A stretch of 64,000 bases of DNA from Clostridiales bacterium (lineage in GTDB: Bacteria; Bacillota; Clostridia; Oscillospirales; CAG-272). The position numbers were made by a program, and so were the translations under genes. Positions within the stretch are counted from its first letter, which is position 1, and each line of letters opens with the position of its first letter. Location: contig JAAZAV010000028.1 of the NCBI GenBank assembly GCA_012514145.1, positions 1 through 64,000 on the forward strand, given 5' to 3'. Under the pieces are notes generated by a model. That model was not told the DNA's origin. It worked only from the letters and a program-made list of their open reading frames with translations, and searched no databases. Of this stretch, positions 53,155 to 62,004 are shown one piece after another.

Positions 53155-55645
53155 AAAGAGCTTTGACAAGGAGCTGGATGAACTGCTCGGCAGCTGCGAA
53201 AAACGAAGCGGTTCGGGAAGGTCACAGGAGCAGAGGGCGGGCGGTCTCAGAGAAGTTGACCGGAAGCTGTCCGGAACCCGCGAGAAGCGAAGGATAAGGA
53301 CTTCGGTTCCGAGCTATCCGGAAGCCATGTGGGACAATAATGCCCGTCAGGAGAGGAAGCCCTCGCCGACCGGCGCGATGCTGGCAGGCGGGTCTCAGCC
53401 GAGGCCGGGTATGCAGCCGGAACCGAATGCCGGTGCCGGCGCGCCGGCAGGGGGCATGCGAACCCGTCTGATGCGGCAGGACGCCGAAAGGGCCGCGGCT
53501 GCAAGAGCTCAGGCCGAAGCTGAGGAAATCGCCCGTCAGGCAATTGCGGCAGATGCGGAAGCGGCGGCAGAAGCGGCGGCAGAAGCGGCGGCAGAAGCAT
53601 CGGCAGAAGCATCGGCTAAAGCGGCGGCAGAAGCCGTGTATGAAACCGCGGACGATATCGCAGCGGCAGATGAGCCGGCTGTTCAGGATGCGGCTGTTAC
53701 GGATACAGCGGTCCAGGATGCGGCACCGGCTTCCGATAACAGGGCTGCGGATGAGTATATACGCCGTCCCCCTGCCGGTACCGCCGCATCCCGTGCGCCC
53801 GTAACCGGCGCGGCGGCGTATGCGCAGACACAGGCACAGGCGCAGGCGCAGGCGCAGACACAGACACAGGCACAGGCGCAGGCGCAGGCGCAGACACAGG
53901 CACAGGCGCAGACACAGATAAACAGACAAACACAAACACAAAACAGAATTACGCAAGCGGACGGGGGCGCGGTCAGGCGCAGACCCTTCTCCGACGGTAC
54001 AGCCGGAGCTCCCGGTTCTATGACGGCACCGCGCCGTCCGGTATCGGGCGCCGCCGCACAGACAAATCGCGCAGGCACACCTCCGGCGGCAAGAACAGAC
54101 GCACCGGCGACCGGCACACCGCCGGCGAGAAGAGCGAGCGCACCGGCGACCGGCACACCGCCGGCGGGAAGAACAGACGCACCTCCGACCGGCACACCGC
54201 CGGCGGGAAGAACGAGCGCGCCGGCGACCGGCGCACGCCGCCGGGCAGCGGTACCGACCGCAAGAGCCATGCCCGCCGACGGGAAAGCCGCCGAACAGCT
54301 TGCCGCCGACAACTCGGTGGAGTTCGTCTCGCCGCCTCCCGGCACCGTGCTCACCGAGCTTTCGGATATCCGGGGCAGCGATGTCATCGAGACCGCCCCC
54401 GCCCCCGCCGGGCATCAGGGCAGTATCGATGTGCTGGGCAGCCGTCCGGCGGCGAAGCCGGAAGCGGGTCAGGCGCCGCAGCCAAACGCGGGACAGACAC
54501 GGCAGCCATCATATGATCCGGCGTCAAAACAGACGGCGGGAGTCAAATCCGCCGAAGCCGACATGATCCGCCGTCTCGCCGCCGAGAATGCCGCGCGGAG
54601 CGGCGAAGTATACGACGATTTCCGCATCCCCTCCATCGAGGAGGAGAAGCGATCCGACCGGCGCACCACCGCCATTCTTATAAGCGCTTTGGTTCTTATG
54701 GTTATCGTGGTTACTGTCGGGCTTATGTGGGCGGGCGCTCTGCCCGTGCCCGATTTCGTCAAACGGTTCACCGGAAGGGACATTGAAGTCGAGGAGCCTG
54801 TCGACAACACCTCCGACGATCTCTATGAGATTATAGGTACCGACACCGCCGCTCCCGAGACCGAACCGGACGGCGGCGAGCCGGCGCCTGATGGCGAGAC
54901 CACCTTCCTCTACGATGTCGCCGCGGACGATTACCGTTTGATGCTTGAACAGGTGCCCTTCGCCGAATCCTATACCCTCAAGATGACCCTTACCAATGAA
55001 GCCGACGGCGAGTATCTGACCCGCCTCGTCAGTATCTGGGCTGACGGCGACAAGTTCCGCGCCGAGGTTCAGTCGTCGGACGTCACCACCGTCTATATCT
55101 GCGACGGCGAGCGCGTCATGGCTTCCGAATACTTCCCCGGCAGGGAGCCCGCCTCCCGAATCTTCGACAACCGGCGCACCATATCCGAGCTGGTGGGTCT
55201 GCCCTCTGTCGACGATTTTCTCGACGGCAGCTTCAGCGGCGGCGCCGTCACCGTCGAAGGTCTCTGGATCGGTCTCACCCGTACCCCCGATGACAATATC
55301 TTCAATATTCAGTACGCTCTCTGCCGCGCTCCCGAGCCCGGCACCGAGCCTGCCGAAACAACCGAGACAGCAAAACCCGCCGAAACAACCGCGGCAGCCG
55401 AAACCGACCCCGACCCGGACACCGCCGTCGATCCCGGCATCACCACCCGTCCCGCGGACGAGCCCGACCCCGCGCGCATCATTCAGACCGAAACCATGTC
55501 GGTCTCCGCCCGCTACGGACTCGTCACCTCCGCCCAGACAAACGTCAACGGCAAGATCGTCTTCCGTACCGAAACCACCCTCGCCGCCGAAGGCATCTCA
55601 GGCTACCTCGGCGATACCGCCGCAATGTTCACCATAACCGAATAA
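53144..55645 (+). CDS. Large repeat-rich single-pass membrane protein, unknown function
   Basis: An 833-residue protein. The first 500 residues are cytoplasmic low complexity: an Ala/Glu block from a 12-base repeat (53560-53635), an Ala/Gln/Thr block from a 6-base repeat (53820-53945) and four 13-residue units of the form R-T-D/S-A-P-A-T-G-T-P-P-A-G (54090-54245). One transmembrane helix follows at about 505-528 (TAILISALVLMVIVVTVGLM), and then an extracellular domain of about 300 residues with a Thr/Glu/Pro segment before the last strands. The ATG overlaps the previous gene by 11 bases, 9 bases from GGAGG, so the two are coupled. No family was recognised. Confidence 0.8.
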   Translation: MSDKKSFDKELDELLGSCEKRSGSGRSQEQRAGGLREVDRKLSGTREKRRIRTSVPSYPEAMWDNNARQERKPSPTGAMLAGGSQPRPGMQPEPNAGAGAPAGGMRTRLMRQDAERAAAARAQAEAEEIARQAIAADAEAAAEAAAEAAAEASAEASAKAAAEAVYETADDIAAADEPAVQDAAVTDTAVQDAAPASDNRAADEYIRRPPAGTAASRAPVTGAAAYAQTQAQAQAQAQTQTQAQAQAQAQTQAQAQTQINRQTQTQNRITQADGGAVRRRPFSDGTAGAPGSMTAPRRPVSGAAAQTNRAGTPPAARTDAPATGTPPARRASAPATGTPPAGRTDAPPTGTPPAGRTSAPATGARRRAAVPTARAMPADGKAAEQLAADNSVEFVSPPPGTVLTELSDIRGSDVIETAPAPAGHQGSIDVLGSRPAAKPEAGQAPQPNAGQTRQPSYDPASKQTAGVKSAEADMIRRLAAENAARSGEVYDDFRIPSIEEEKRSDRRTTAILISALVLMVIVVTVGLMWAGALPVPDFVKRFTGRDIEVEEPVDNTSDDLYEIIGTDTAAPETEPDGGEPAPDGETTFLYDVAADDYRLMLEQVPFAESYTLKMTLTNEADGEYLTRLVSIWADGDKFRAEVQSSDVTTVYICDGERVMASEYFPGREPASRIFDNRRTISELVGLPSVDDFLDGSFSGGAVTVEGLWIGLTRTPDDNIFNIQYALCRAPEPGTEPAETTETAKPAETTAAAETDPDPDTAVDPGITTRPADEPDPARIIQTETMSVSARYGLVTSAQTNVNGKIVFRTETTLAAEGISGYLGDTAAMFTITE

Positions 55646-55647
55646 GG

Positions 55648-55815
55648 ACGCGGGGGTACGCGGGGTACGCGGCCTTTTTGAAAAAAGGCCTGGCCAAAAA
55701 CTTTATATGCGGCGAGCCTTGCTCGCCGAGGACAGGCATATGGCTGTGGAAAGGTATAATTCCTCCACAGAAAAGTTCTTTGCTTCTTTCTTTCAAGAAA
55801 GAAGCGCATCCCCGC
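55648..55815 (+). repeat. Palindromic intergenic element (copy 3 of 3)
   Basis: Begins with two GGTACGCGG units and the hairpin GGCCTTTTTGAAAAAAGGCC (55672-55690), then AAAAACTTTATATG, hairpin CGGCGAGCCTTGCTCGCCG (55710-55728), a variable link, CACAGAAAAGTTCTTT and the stem GCTTCTTTCTT/AAGAAAGAAGC (55782-55805), ending GCGCATCC. Same order and orientation as copy 2. It lies between the repeat-rich membrane protein and the isomerase and could terminate the former. Confidence 0.85.
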
Positions 55816-55844
55816 GCGTCCTTAATTACAAAGGAGAAAAGACT

Positions 55845-57239
55845 ATGAAACAGTGTTTTGCGCTTTATTTCGGGAATCGCGGATTTTTTCCGGAGTCGCT
55901 TATCGGGAGTGCCCGTGAGGAGGTATCGGCGGCGGTAAGCGCGGCGGGTTATGACTACATAATGGCGCCGGCGGATATGACGCGCTACGGAGCGGTTGAG
56001 ACGCGGCAGGAGGGCTGGGCGTATGCCGAGTGGCTGGCGTCGCACAGGGGCAGGTATGACGGAGTTATCCTGTCGCTGCCAAACTTCGGCGACGAGAACG
56101 GCGCTATCGCGGCGCTTGAGGACTGCGGTGTGCCGATACTTATTCAGGCGTACCCCGACGAGATAGGCAAGATGGACTTCGAGCACCGCCGCGACTCGTT
56201 TTGCGGCAAGTTCTCGATAGAGGACGTGTTCCATCAGTACAGACTGCCCTACACGGTTCTGGAGCCGCATACCGTCCATCCCGCCGACCCGAAATTTACC
56301 GAGAATCTCAACGAATTCGCGGCGGTCTGCCGGGTAGTGAAGGGCATGAAGCGCTTCTCGATAGGAGCGCTGGGCGCGCGCACCACGAAGTTCAAGACGG
56401 TGCGCTACGACGAGATAACGCTCCAGCGCTACGGCATATCGGTGGAGACCTTCGACCTCAGCGACCTGTTCACCAGAGTGAGCCGCTACGCGGACGACGA
56501 CGCGAAGGTCCTGGCGGCGAAGAAGCGGCTGACGGCATACACGCGCTGCGACGCGGTGCCGGCGGACAAGATGACCGCGCTCGCCAAGGTGTCGGCGGTT
56601 ATCGACGACTACATAGCCGAATACCGGCTGGACTGCATAACCCTGCGCTGCTGGGAGGAGATGCAGACGGTTCTGGGCATTTCGAACTGCGTGCTGCTGT
56701 CGGAGCTGAACGACCGGGGCATAGTGGCGTCCTGCGAGATAGACCTCTGCTCGGCTATCAACATGTACTCGATGCAGCTGGCGTCCGGTCAGCCCACCGC
56801 CTGCCTCGACTGGAACAACAACTGGGGGGATGAGCCGGACAAGGTGATCCTCTTCCACTGCGGCTCCACGGCACAGTCGCTGATGACAGGCAAGGGCAGG
56901 GTCACCGACCACAAGATGTTCGCGAAGGGCTGTCCCGGCTGCGGCTGGGGCGCAAACGAAGGGCGTATCCGCGCCTTCGACATGACCTACTCCAACTGCA
57001 AGACCGAGGACGGCAAACTCACCTTCTACGTGGGCGAGGGGCGCTTCACCGACGACGTCATAGAGCCGGAATTCTTCGGCTGCGGCGGCGTCGCCGAGAT
57101 AAAGGGACTGCAGAAAAAGCTCATCACCCTGGGGCGCTCGGGCTTCCGCCATCATACCGCCGTGGGCGTTGGGCATCTGGAGAGCATACTCCGGGAGGCG
57201 TTTACGGTTTACCTTGGGTATGACGTGATGGATATCTGA
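55845..57239 (+). CDS. L-fucose/L-arabinose isomerase-family protein
   Basis: A 464-residue protein of the sugar isomerase superfamily. Two N-terminal alpha/beta domains (start MKQCFALYFGNRGFFPESL) precede the catalytic part, where acidic and His metal ligands are expected in SCEIDLCSA, ACLDWNNN and VILFHCGS. Known members convert L-fucose or L-arabinose to ketoses with Mn2+; the exact sugar here is open. The ATG at 55845 follows AAGGAG, whereas the longer reading would begin in the repeat element. A terminator follows at 57302. Rhamnose, arabinose or fucose use fits the sugar region of the left arm. Confidence 0.82.
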   Translation: MKQCFALYFGNRGFFPESLIGSAREEVSAAVSAAGYDYIMAPADMTRYGAVETRQEGWAYAEWLASHRGRYDGVILSLPNFGDENGAIAALEDCGVPILIQAYPDEIGKMDFEHRRDSFCGKFSIEDVFHQYRLPYTVLEPHTVHPADPKFTENLNEFAAVCRVVKGMKRFSIGALGARTTKFKTVRYDEITLQRYGISVETFDLSDLFTRVSRYADDDAKVLAAKKRLTAYTRCDAVPADKMTALAKVSAVIDDYIAEYRLDCITLRCWEEMQTVLGISNCVLLSELNDRGIVASCEIDLCSAINMYSMQLASGQPTACLDWNNNWGDEPDKVILFHCGSTAQSLMTGKGRVTDHKMFAKGCPGCGWGANEGRIRAFDMTYSNCKTEDGKLTFYVGEGRFTDDVIEPEFFGCGGVAEIKGLQKKLITLGRSGFRHHTAVGVGHLESILREAFTVYLGYDVMDI

Positions 57240-57301
57240 CGGGGCAGATGCCTATAGGGATATCCGTACTGCCGGTAATGAGATTATATCAGTGAATAAT
57301 A

Positions 57302-57340
57302 TTCATGGCATCCGAAAACAACGGATGCCATGATTCTTTT
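57302..57340 (+). terminator. Rho-independent terminator after the isomerase gene
   Basis: Perfect 11-bp stem CATGGCATCCG/CGGATGCCATG, 7-base loop, followed by ATTCTTTT. It separates the isomerase from the promoter of the next gene. Confidence 0.88.
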
Positions 57341-57370
57341 GGCGGCGGTGAAAAATATATAAAACTGATA

Positions 57371-57399
57371 TTGACATACACTGCCGAGGGCAGTATAAT
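57371..57399 (+). promoter_or_regulatory. Consensus promoter with an inverted repeat in the spacer
   Basis: -35 TTGACA (57371-57376), 17-base spacer, -10 TATAAT (57394-57399). The spacer holds ACTGCC-GAG-GGCAGT (57380-57394), a perfect inverted repeat that a repressor or a MerR-like activator could occupy. The start site gives a leader of about 70 bases. Confidence 0.8.
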
Positions 57400-57478
57400 T
57401 ATACAGCCGGGCGGCGGGATGAGGGAACCCGTCCGCGCCGCGCAAAGAAAAAATACAATCTGCGAAAGGATGACTATC

Positions 57479-58345
57479 ATGAAGAAACTCATCGCCGTAA
57501 TTCTCATGCTCGTAGCGCTGCTGTCTCTCATGTCAGTGCCCGCCTCCGCGATTAAGATGGCAGACTCGCCCATCCCCGGTCCCGACGCTCCCACCAAATG
57601 GGGCGCCGTAGAGATCATGTCCACCGGCTACGAGGGAGCCTCCTCCCCCTGGTCGGACGCGTTCTGCAACGACGCCTGGACAGGCTGCACCTGGGTCGCC
57701 GCCAAGATAGGCGACGTACAGGCTGTGACCATCTCGCCCAACATGGAGAAGAGCGCCTATTTCATGGACTACAACTACTACCAGTGGAACAATGACAAGT
57801 ACTATCCCTCGCTTGTCTGCGGCAACTATCCGGTAATCGCCTACAGAGTTATGTACAACCAGCCGGCAGCCGATGCCATGAACGCCGCCAAGAAGCTCAC
57901 CTTCTGGGCATCCAGCGACTCGCCCAAGCTGGGCGCCACCCGCAGCACCGGCACTCTTGACGTCGCCGACGCCAATACCTACAAGGCCGACACCTGGTAC
58001 ACGGTGACCATCGACCTTTCGAAGTTTACATTCAGCGACGGGGCTGCGTGGGCTAACGAGACCATCCGCCAGTACCGTCTCTATCCCTTCGGAACGGCAA
58101 AGCTCACCGCCGACTGCCGCGCTCACCTGGAGTGGGTAGGCTTCTTCGCCGACCTCAACGAAGCGAAGGACTACAAGGGTCCCTACTATGTTGAGCCGGT
58201 CGAAACCACCGCCGCCGCCGCGACAGAAGCGGCAAAGCCGGCAGCCGCCGCTCCTCAGACATTCGACGCTATCACGCTCACCGCGGCAGCCGCCGTCGTT
58301 TCCCTCGGCTCCGCACTGGTTCTGCGCAGAAAATCGTCGAGATAA
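57479..58345 (+). CDS. Small secreted surface protein with C-terminal anchor
   Basis: A 288-residue protein of unknown function. A signal peptide ends near residue 24 (SVPASAIK). The mature domain is rich in Trp, Tyr and Asn (DAFCNDAWTGCTWVAAKIG, YNYYQWNNDKYYP) and looks like an all-beta carbohydrate-binding fold; two cysteines sit close together. An Ala/Pro/Thr linker and PQTFDAITL precede a hydrophobic helix and an RRKSSR tail. This is near the PQTGD sortase signal, with Phe in place of Gly. The ATG at 57479 follows AAAGGATG. The same tail design is seen in the protein at 23619-24500. Confidence 0.75.
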   Translation: MKKLIAVILMLVALLSLMSVPASAIKMADSPIPGPDAPTKWGAVEIMSTGYEGASSPWSDAFCNDAWTGCTWVAAKIGDVQAVTISPNMEKSAYFMDYNYYQWNNDKYYPSLVCGNYPVIAYRVMYNQPAADAMNAAKKLTFWASSDSPKLGATRSTGTLDVADANTYKADTWYTVTIDLSKFTFSDGAAWANETIRQYRLYPFGTAKLTADCRAHLEWVGFFADLNEAKDYKGPYYVEPVETTAAAATEAAKPAAAAPQTFDAITLTAAAAVVSLGSALVLRRKSSR

Positions 58346-58383
58346 TTCCCTCAACGGTCGGTTTGAAGCGTGACATGACATGA

Positions 58384-58425
58384 AGAATCCGGAGACGCCG
58401 ACACGGCGTCTCCGGATTCTATTTT
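58384..58425 (+). terminator. Strong terminator after the surface protein gene
   Basis: Perfect 16-bp stem AGAATCCGGAGACGCC/GGCGTCTCCGGATTCT around GACAC, followed by ATTTTG. It isolates the gene from the repeat array. Confidence 0.9.
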
Positions 58426-58436
58426 GCTGTCGGGTC

Positions 58437-59115
58437 ACTCCCATCTTTACGGCTTCACTCCCATCTTTACGGCTTCACTCCCATCTTTACGGCTTCACTC
58501 CCTCCGTCACGGCTTCACTCCCTCCGTCACGGCTGCGCCGTGCCACCTCCCTCTGAGAGGGAGGCTTTTTGCGTGTGTGACGCACATTCCACAGGCTCCC
58601 TCGCCGAGGGAGCTGTCAGCGTTAGCTGACTGAGGGAGTTGTCATATCCGTCACGGTTTTACTCCCTCCGTCACGGCTGTCGCCGTGCCACCTCCCTCTG
58701 AGAGGGAGGCTTGGGTAAGTTCTGATTTGTTGACTGACTATAAATCAGTTCGTTCTCTCAGGCTCCCTCGCCGAGGGAGCTGTCAGCGTTAGCTGACTGA
58801 GGGAGTTGTTATCTCCGTCACGGTTTTACTCCCACCGTCACGGCTTCGCCGTGCCACCTCCCTCTGAGAGGGAGGCTTTTTGCGTGTGTGACGCACATTC
58901 CACAGGCTCCCTCGCCGAGGGAGCTGTCAGCGTCAGGTACTGAGGGAGTTGTCATCTCCGTCACGGCTTCACTCCCACCGTCACGGCTGTCGCCGTGCCA
59001 CCTCCCTCTGAGAGGGAGGCTTGGGTAAGTTCTGATTTGTTGACTGACTATAAATCAGTTCTTTCCACAGGCTCCCTCGCCGAGGGAGCTGTCAGCTTTA
59101 GCTGACTGAGGGAGT
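58437..59115. repeat. Tandem array of hairpin repeats with A-B-A-B order
   Basis: Starts with five 20-base units (ACTCCCATCTTTACGGCTTC three times, then ACTCCCTCCGTCACGGCTTC). Four larger units follow, beginning near 58542, 58687, 58853 and 58997. Each has the hairpin CCTCCCTCTGAGAGGGAGG, a spacer, then GGCTCCCTCGCCGAGGGAGC and a CAGCGTTAGCTGA block. Spacers alternate between a short form (GCGTGTGTGACGCACATTCC) and a longer form with TTCTGATTTGTTGAC, giving two near-identical 310-base duplications. No coding sequence was found in this 841-base gap. Confidence 0.92.
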
Positions 59116-59186
59116 GTTTTTGGGAGTTCTTTCAGGGCGTTTTTCGTGGTGGGGGTGCGCCGCCCGGGTTATCGGTCTGAATCAGC

Positions 59187-59408
59187 TCATTCATTCCTGC
59201 CGCCCCGGCGGCGTTTTGAGACACATTCGGTGAGGAGATACTCAATCTGCCCGTTTACAGAGCGGAATTCGTCTTCCGCCCATGCCGCCAGTTCGGCGTA
59301 AAGTTTTGAGGAGAGCCGCAGGGGAATCTGCTTCTTGGTGTCCTTCGGCTCTGCGCCTGAGTTGGTGACAGCGGAACGGGCGGTATTTTTCTCATTTGCT
59401 CCGGTCAT
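59187..59408 (-). CDS. Arc/CopG-type ribbon-helix-helix protein
   Basis: A 73-residue protein. After a disordered N-terminus of about 25 residues comes an RHH domain: [20 protein letters not shown] then [17 protein letters not shown]. The beta strand (KQIPLRL) and helices fit an Arc-like DNA-binding dimer. It starts 4 bases after the SPFH gene ends, so the two form an operon. Its likely operator is the palindrome in the operon promoter, which would make it autoregulatory (inference). No toxin gene is next to it. Confidence 0.85.
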   Translation of the reverse strand: MTGANEKNTARSAVTNSGAEPKDTKKQIPLRLSSKLYAELAAWAEDEFRSVNGQIEYLLTECVSKRRRGGRNE

Positions 59409-59412
59409 GACG

Positions 59413-60429
59413 TCAATAGAGACTTCCCGAGTTCACCACCGGCTGGGCGTCCCGGTTGCCGCAGAGGACCACCAGCAGATTCGAAACCATGGCAGCCTTG
59501 CGCTCCTCGTCAAGATCCACTACATTTTGTTCTTTGAGCCGCTCGAGAGCCATCTCCACCATGCCCACCGCGCCTTCGACTATCATCTTGCGGGCGTCGA
59601 TAATGGCGGAAGCCTGCTGTCGCTGGAGCATTACGGCGGCTATTTCGGTGGCGTAGGCAAGGTGGGTTATGCGGGCTTCGATCACCTCAAGGCCGGCGAT
59701 AGTCACCCTTGACTGAATCTCATCACGGATGCGCGACGCCACCAATTCGCTTGAGCCGCGCAGACTGCCGTCGTCGGGCAGACCGTCGCCGGTGGTGTCG
59801 ATGCCGGGCGCCACGTCGTAGGGGTAGATGCGGACGATATTTCGCAGAGCCGCGTCGCACTGCAGCGAGAGATATTCCTTGTAGTTGTCCACCTCAAAGA
59901 CCGCCTTCGCCGTGTCGACAACCCGCCATATAACCGCTATGCCTATCTCTACCGGATTGCCGAGGCAGTCGTTAACCTTCTGCCGGGAGTTGCTGAGCGT
60001 CATCCGCTTGAGAGAGATCTTGCGGTTCAGGTTGGTTTCGGACGAAACCGAGGATTTGCCCGTCACCGAAGCGTCGCTGCCGTGCTCAACATCGCCGCTC
60101 TGACCGAGTCTGGTCTTGGACGCCGGATTCACCGCCACGCAGAAGGGATTCACATAGTAGAATCCGGCTTCACGCAGAGTGCCGATGTATTTGCCGAAAA
60201 GGGTCAGCACCATGGCTTCCTGGGGACCGATTATCTTGAGCCCCATAAAGGGGAACCAGCTCACGGTGAGCCAGATAATTGCCGGAACGAATACCAGAGC
60301 GCCCAGCGGCGTCCTGTCCAGCAGCGTCGCGCCGAATATGGTAAATCCGGTGGCTGCCAGTATGGACAGTATGGTCAGGATAAGCGCCGCCATTCCGTTC
60401 TTCTTTTTGTTCAGTACTATTTCGGTCAT
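59413..60429 (-). CDS. SPFH/band 7 domain membrane protein
   Basis: A 338-residue SPFH protein. Residues about 13-60 hold a hydrophobic hairpin or two close helices ([20 protein letters not shown] then [20 protein letters not shown]). The SPFH core begins at [20 protein letters not shown], and its end has the coiled coil with [17 protein letters not shown], typical of stomatin-like proteins. Such proteins form membrane scaffolds. The insert of about 25 residues near 105 ([19 protein letters not shown]) is hydrophilic. GGAGGAAATTAAG precedes the ATG. It is encoded with an RHH protein, a pairing that I recall from other Bacillota. Confidence 0.9.
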   Translation of the reverse strand: MTEIVLNKKKNGMAALILTILSILAATGFTIFGATLLDRTPLGALVFVPAIIWLTVSWFPFMGLKIIGPQEAMVLTLFGKYIGTLREAGFYYVNPFCVAVNPASKTRLGQSGDVEHGSDASVTGKSSVSSETNLNRKISLKRMTLSNSRQKVNDCLGNPVEIGIAVIWRVVDTAKAVFEVDNYKEYLSLQCDAALRNIVRIYPYDVAPGIDTTGDGLPDDGSLRGSSELVASRIRDEIQSRVTIAGLEVIEARITHLAYATEIAAVMLQRQQASAIIDARKMIVEGAVGMVEMALERLKEQNVVDLDEERKAAMVSNLLVVLCGNRDAQPVVNSGSLY

Positions 60430-60449
60430 CTTAATTTCCTCCTGTTATT

Positions 60450-60489
60450 GTGGTATCAAAATGATATCACAATGAAATTAAAATGTCAA
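60450..60489 (-). promoter_or_regulatory. SPFH-RHH operon promoter with palindromic operator
   Basis: Minus strand: -35 TTGACA (60489-60484), 17-base spacer, -10 TATCAT (60466-60461). A 9-bp inverted repeat with one mismatch, GTGATATCA-TTT-TGATACCAC (60470-60450), covers the -10. This is the placement of a repressor operator and the RHH protein of the operon is the natural candidate. Confidence 0.8.
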
Positions 60490-60603
60490 TAGATTTCGCG
60501 AAGATTTTTCAAATATTTTTCGATAATTTCGATTTTTTCGGTGCGGCATGGCAAGGGCGGTATTCAGTATCTTCCGTATCTTTCAATGTGGCTTGAAAGG
60601 CAC

Positions 60604-60632
60604 TTGTAATCGCCGGCCGGTGAGTGTATAAT
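60604..60632 (+). promoter_or_regulatory. Candidate promoter of the FAD oxidoreductase/kinase operon
   Basis: -35 TTGTAA (60604-60609), 17-base spacer, -10 TATAAT (60627-60632). The spacer contains CCGGCCGG. Transcription would begin about 40 bases before the ATG at 60679, which follows GGAGG. Confidence 0.65.
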
Positions 60633-60678
60633 ATGGACAGAAGCGAAAAATTCCGATTATATACATGGAGGAAAAGAC

Positions 60679-61941
60679 ATGTCAACGATATTTGAGCCGG
60701 GCAGGAGCCTTGAAGTCAGATACGGCTGCGATGTGGCGGTCTGCGGCGGCGGCTTCGGCGGAGTTGCGGCGGCGGTGGCTGCCGCAAGGAGCGGAAAGAA
60801 GGTCATACTGCTGGAAAAGCAGTTTATGCTGGGCGGACTGGGTACCGCGGGCATAGTCACCATATATCTGCCCATATGCGACGGCAGAGGGCGTCAGGTC
60901 TCCTTCGGACTGGCGGAGGAGCTGCTGCGCGTCTCGATCGAGCACGGCTGTGAGAAGGAATATCCCTCCGAGTGGTTCGACGAACTGCCCGATGACGCCT
61001 CCGACGATGAGAAGGAAGCGCGGCTGAGAGCCCGGATAAACCACCGCTACCGCCTGCGCTACAGCGCTCCTCTCTGCGCCATATCCCTCGAAGGGCTGCT
61101 GCTGCGGGAGGGCGTGACGATCCTCTACGGAAGCGCGGTCTGCGGCGTCCATGAGGAGGGCGGGCGGATCACTCATATCATGGTTGAGGGCAAGGGCGAG
61201 AGGTTTGCCATAAGCGCCGGCGCCGTGGTGGACGCCACGGGAGACGCCGACGTGTGCGGGTTTTCCTCAGCCCCTGTGGAGTATTTCAAGCAGGGCAACG
61301 TGCTTGCCGGCTGGTATTACCTGCTTGCCGACGGCAAGGTGGATCTCCGCATGGTGGGGGGAGCCGCCGACGTTCCCGCCGGCTTCAAGCCGGCTTCGGG
61401 CGGGTCGTCTTCCTCGTCAAATCCGCGGCTGCCCAATCTCCCCGAAGGCAGGTTCTTGGGGCTTGACACCGGCGAGCTGTCGGATGTCACCATACGCTCC
61501 CACGCCGCCACGCTTGCGCATTTCCTGGCGGGCGGGAAGTTAAGCGACACCCACGCTCTCACCATGATGACAAGCACTCCTCAGGTGAGAATGACCCGCC
61601 GCATAGCCGGCGAATATACCCTTGACATCGCAGAGGAGCACAAATATTTCGAAGATTCGGTGGGGCTTTTCCCCAACTGGCGCAAGGCGGGGCCGGTCTA
61701 TGAACTGCCCTTCGGCACCCTGTGGTCGCGGCGTGTGGGAAATCTGCTGACCGCCGGACGCTGCATAAGCGTCACCGACCCCATGTGGGATATCTCCCGC
61801 GTGATTCCCGTCTGCTCGGTCACCGGAGAGGCTGCCGGATGCGCCGCCGCCATGGTCTGTGACGGCGGTCACCTTGCCGAAGCTGATGTGTCGGCTCTCC
61901 AGTCGGAACTGGTCTCGAGGGGCGTTCTGCTCCACGAATGA
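60679..61941 (+). CDS. FAD-dependent oxidoreductase (FAD_oxidored family), paralogue
   Basis: A 420-residue flavoprotein related to that at 13854-15356. The nucleotide motif is VAVCGGGFGGVAAAVAAARSG, followed by LEKQFMLGGLGTAGIV. VVDATGDADVCGF and the C-terminal VTGEAAGCAAAMV segment are typical. It is about 80 residues shorter than its paralogue. No ferredoxin gene accompanies it; instead a BadF-type sugar kinase gene follows 63 bases later. The reaction is unknown; oxidation of a sugar or sugar acid is a reasonable guess. Several Gly/Ser-rich residues near 240 (GGSSSSSNPRLPN) form a flexible insert. Confidence 0.85.
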   Translation: MSTIFEPGRSLEVRYGCDVAVCGGGFGGVAAAVAAARSGKKVILLEKQFMLGGLGTAGIVTIYLPICDGRGRQVSFGLAEELLRVSIEHGCEKEYPSEWFDELPDDASDDEKEARLRARINHRYRLRYSAPLCAISLEGLLLREGVTILYGSAVCGVHEEGGRITHIMVEGKGERFAISAGAVVDATGDADVCGFSSAPVEYFKQGNVLAGWYYLLADGKVDLRMVGGAADVPAGFKPASGGSSSSSNPRLPNLPEGRFLGLDTGELSDVTIRSHAATLAHFLAGGKLSDTHALTMMTSTPQVRMTRRIAGEYTLDIAEEHKYFEDSVGLFPNWRKAGPVYELPFGTLWSRRVGNLLTAGRCISVTDPMWDISRVIPVCSVTGEAAGCAAAMVCDGGHLAEADVSALQSELVSRGVLLHE

Positions 61942-62004
61942 GGGCGGCATGCTTTGGCGGCGCGGGATTTCTCCGACACACATGACATATACAGGGTACA
62001 ACAA

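Noticed and set aside
53222-54415. Minus-strand frame of 397 codons rich in Cys and Arg
   Set aside because: Complement of the repeat-rich membrane protein; the Cys/Arg richness comes from the CAGGCG-type repeats.
55629-57176. Minus-strand frame of 515 codons over the isomerase gene
   Set aside because: Antisense shadow, and its end falls in the palindromic repeat.
58437-59115. Repeat array as a CRISPR or a tRNA cluster
   Set aside because: Spacers alternate between two recurring sequences instead of being unique, and no cloverleaf or cas gene is present.
59187-59408. RHH protein as the antitoxin of a toxin-antitoxin pair
   Set aside because: Its only close neighbour is the SPFH gene, which is not a toxin; an autoregulatory role fits better.
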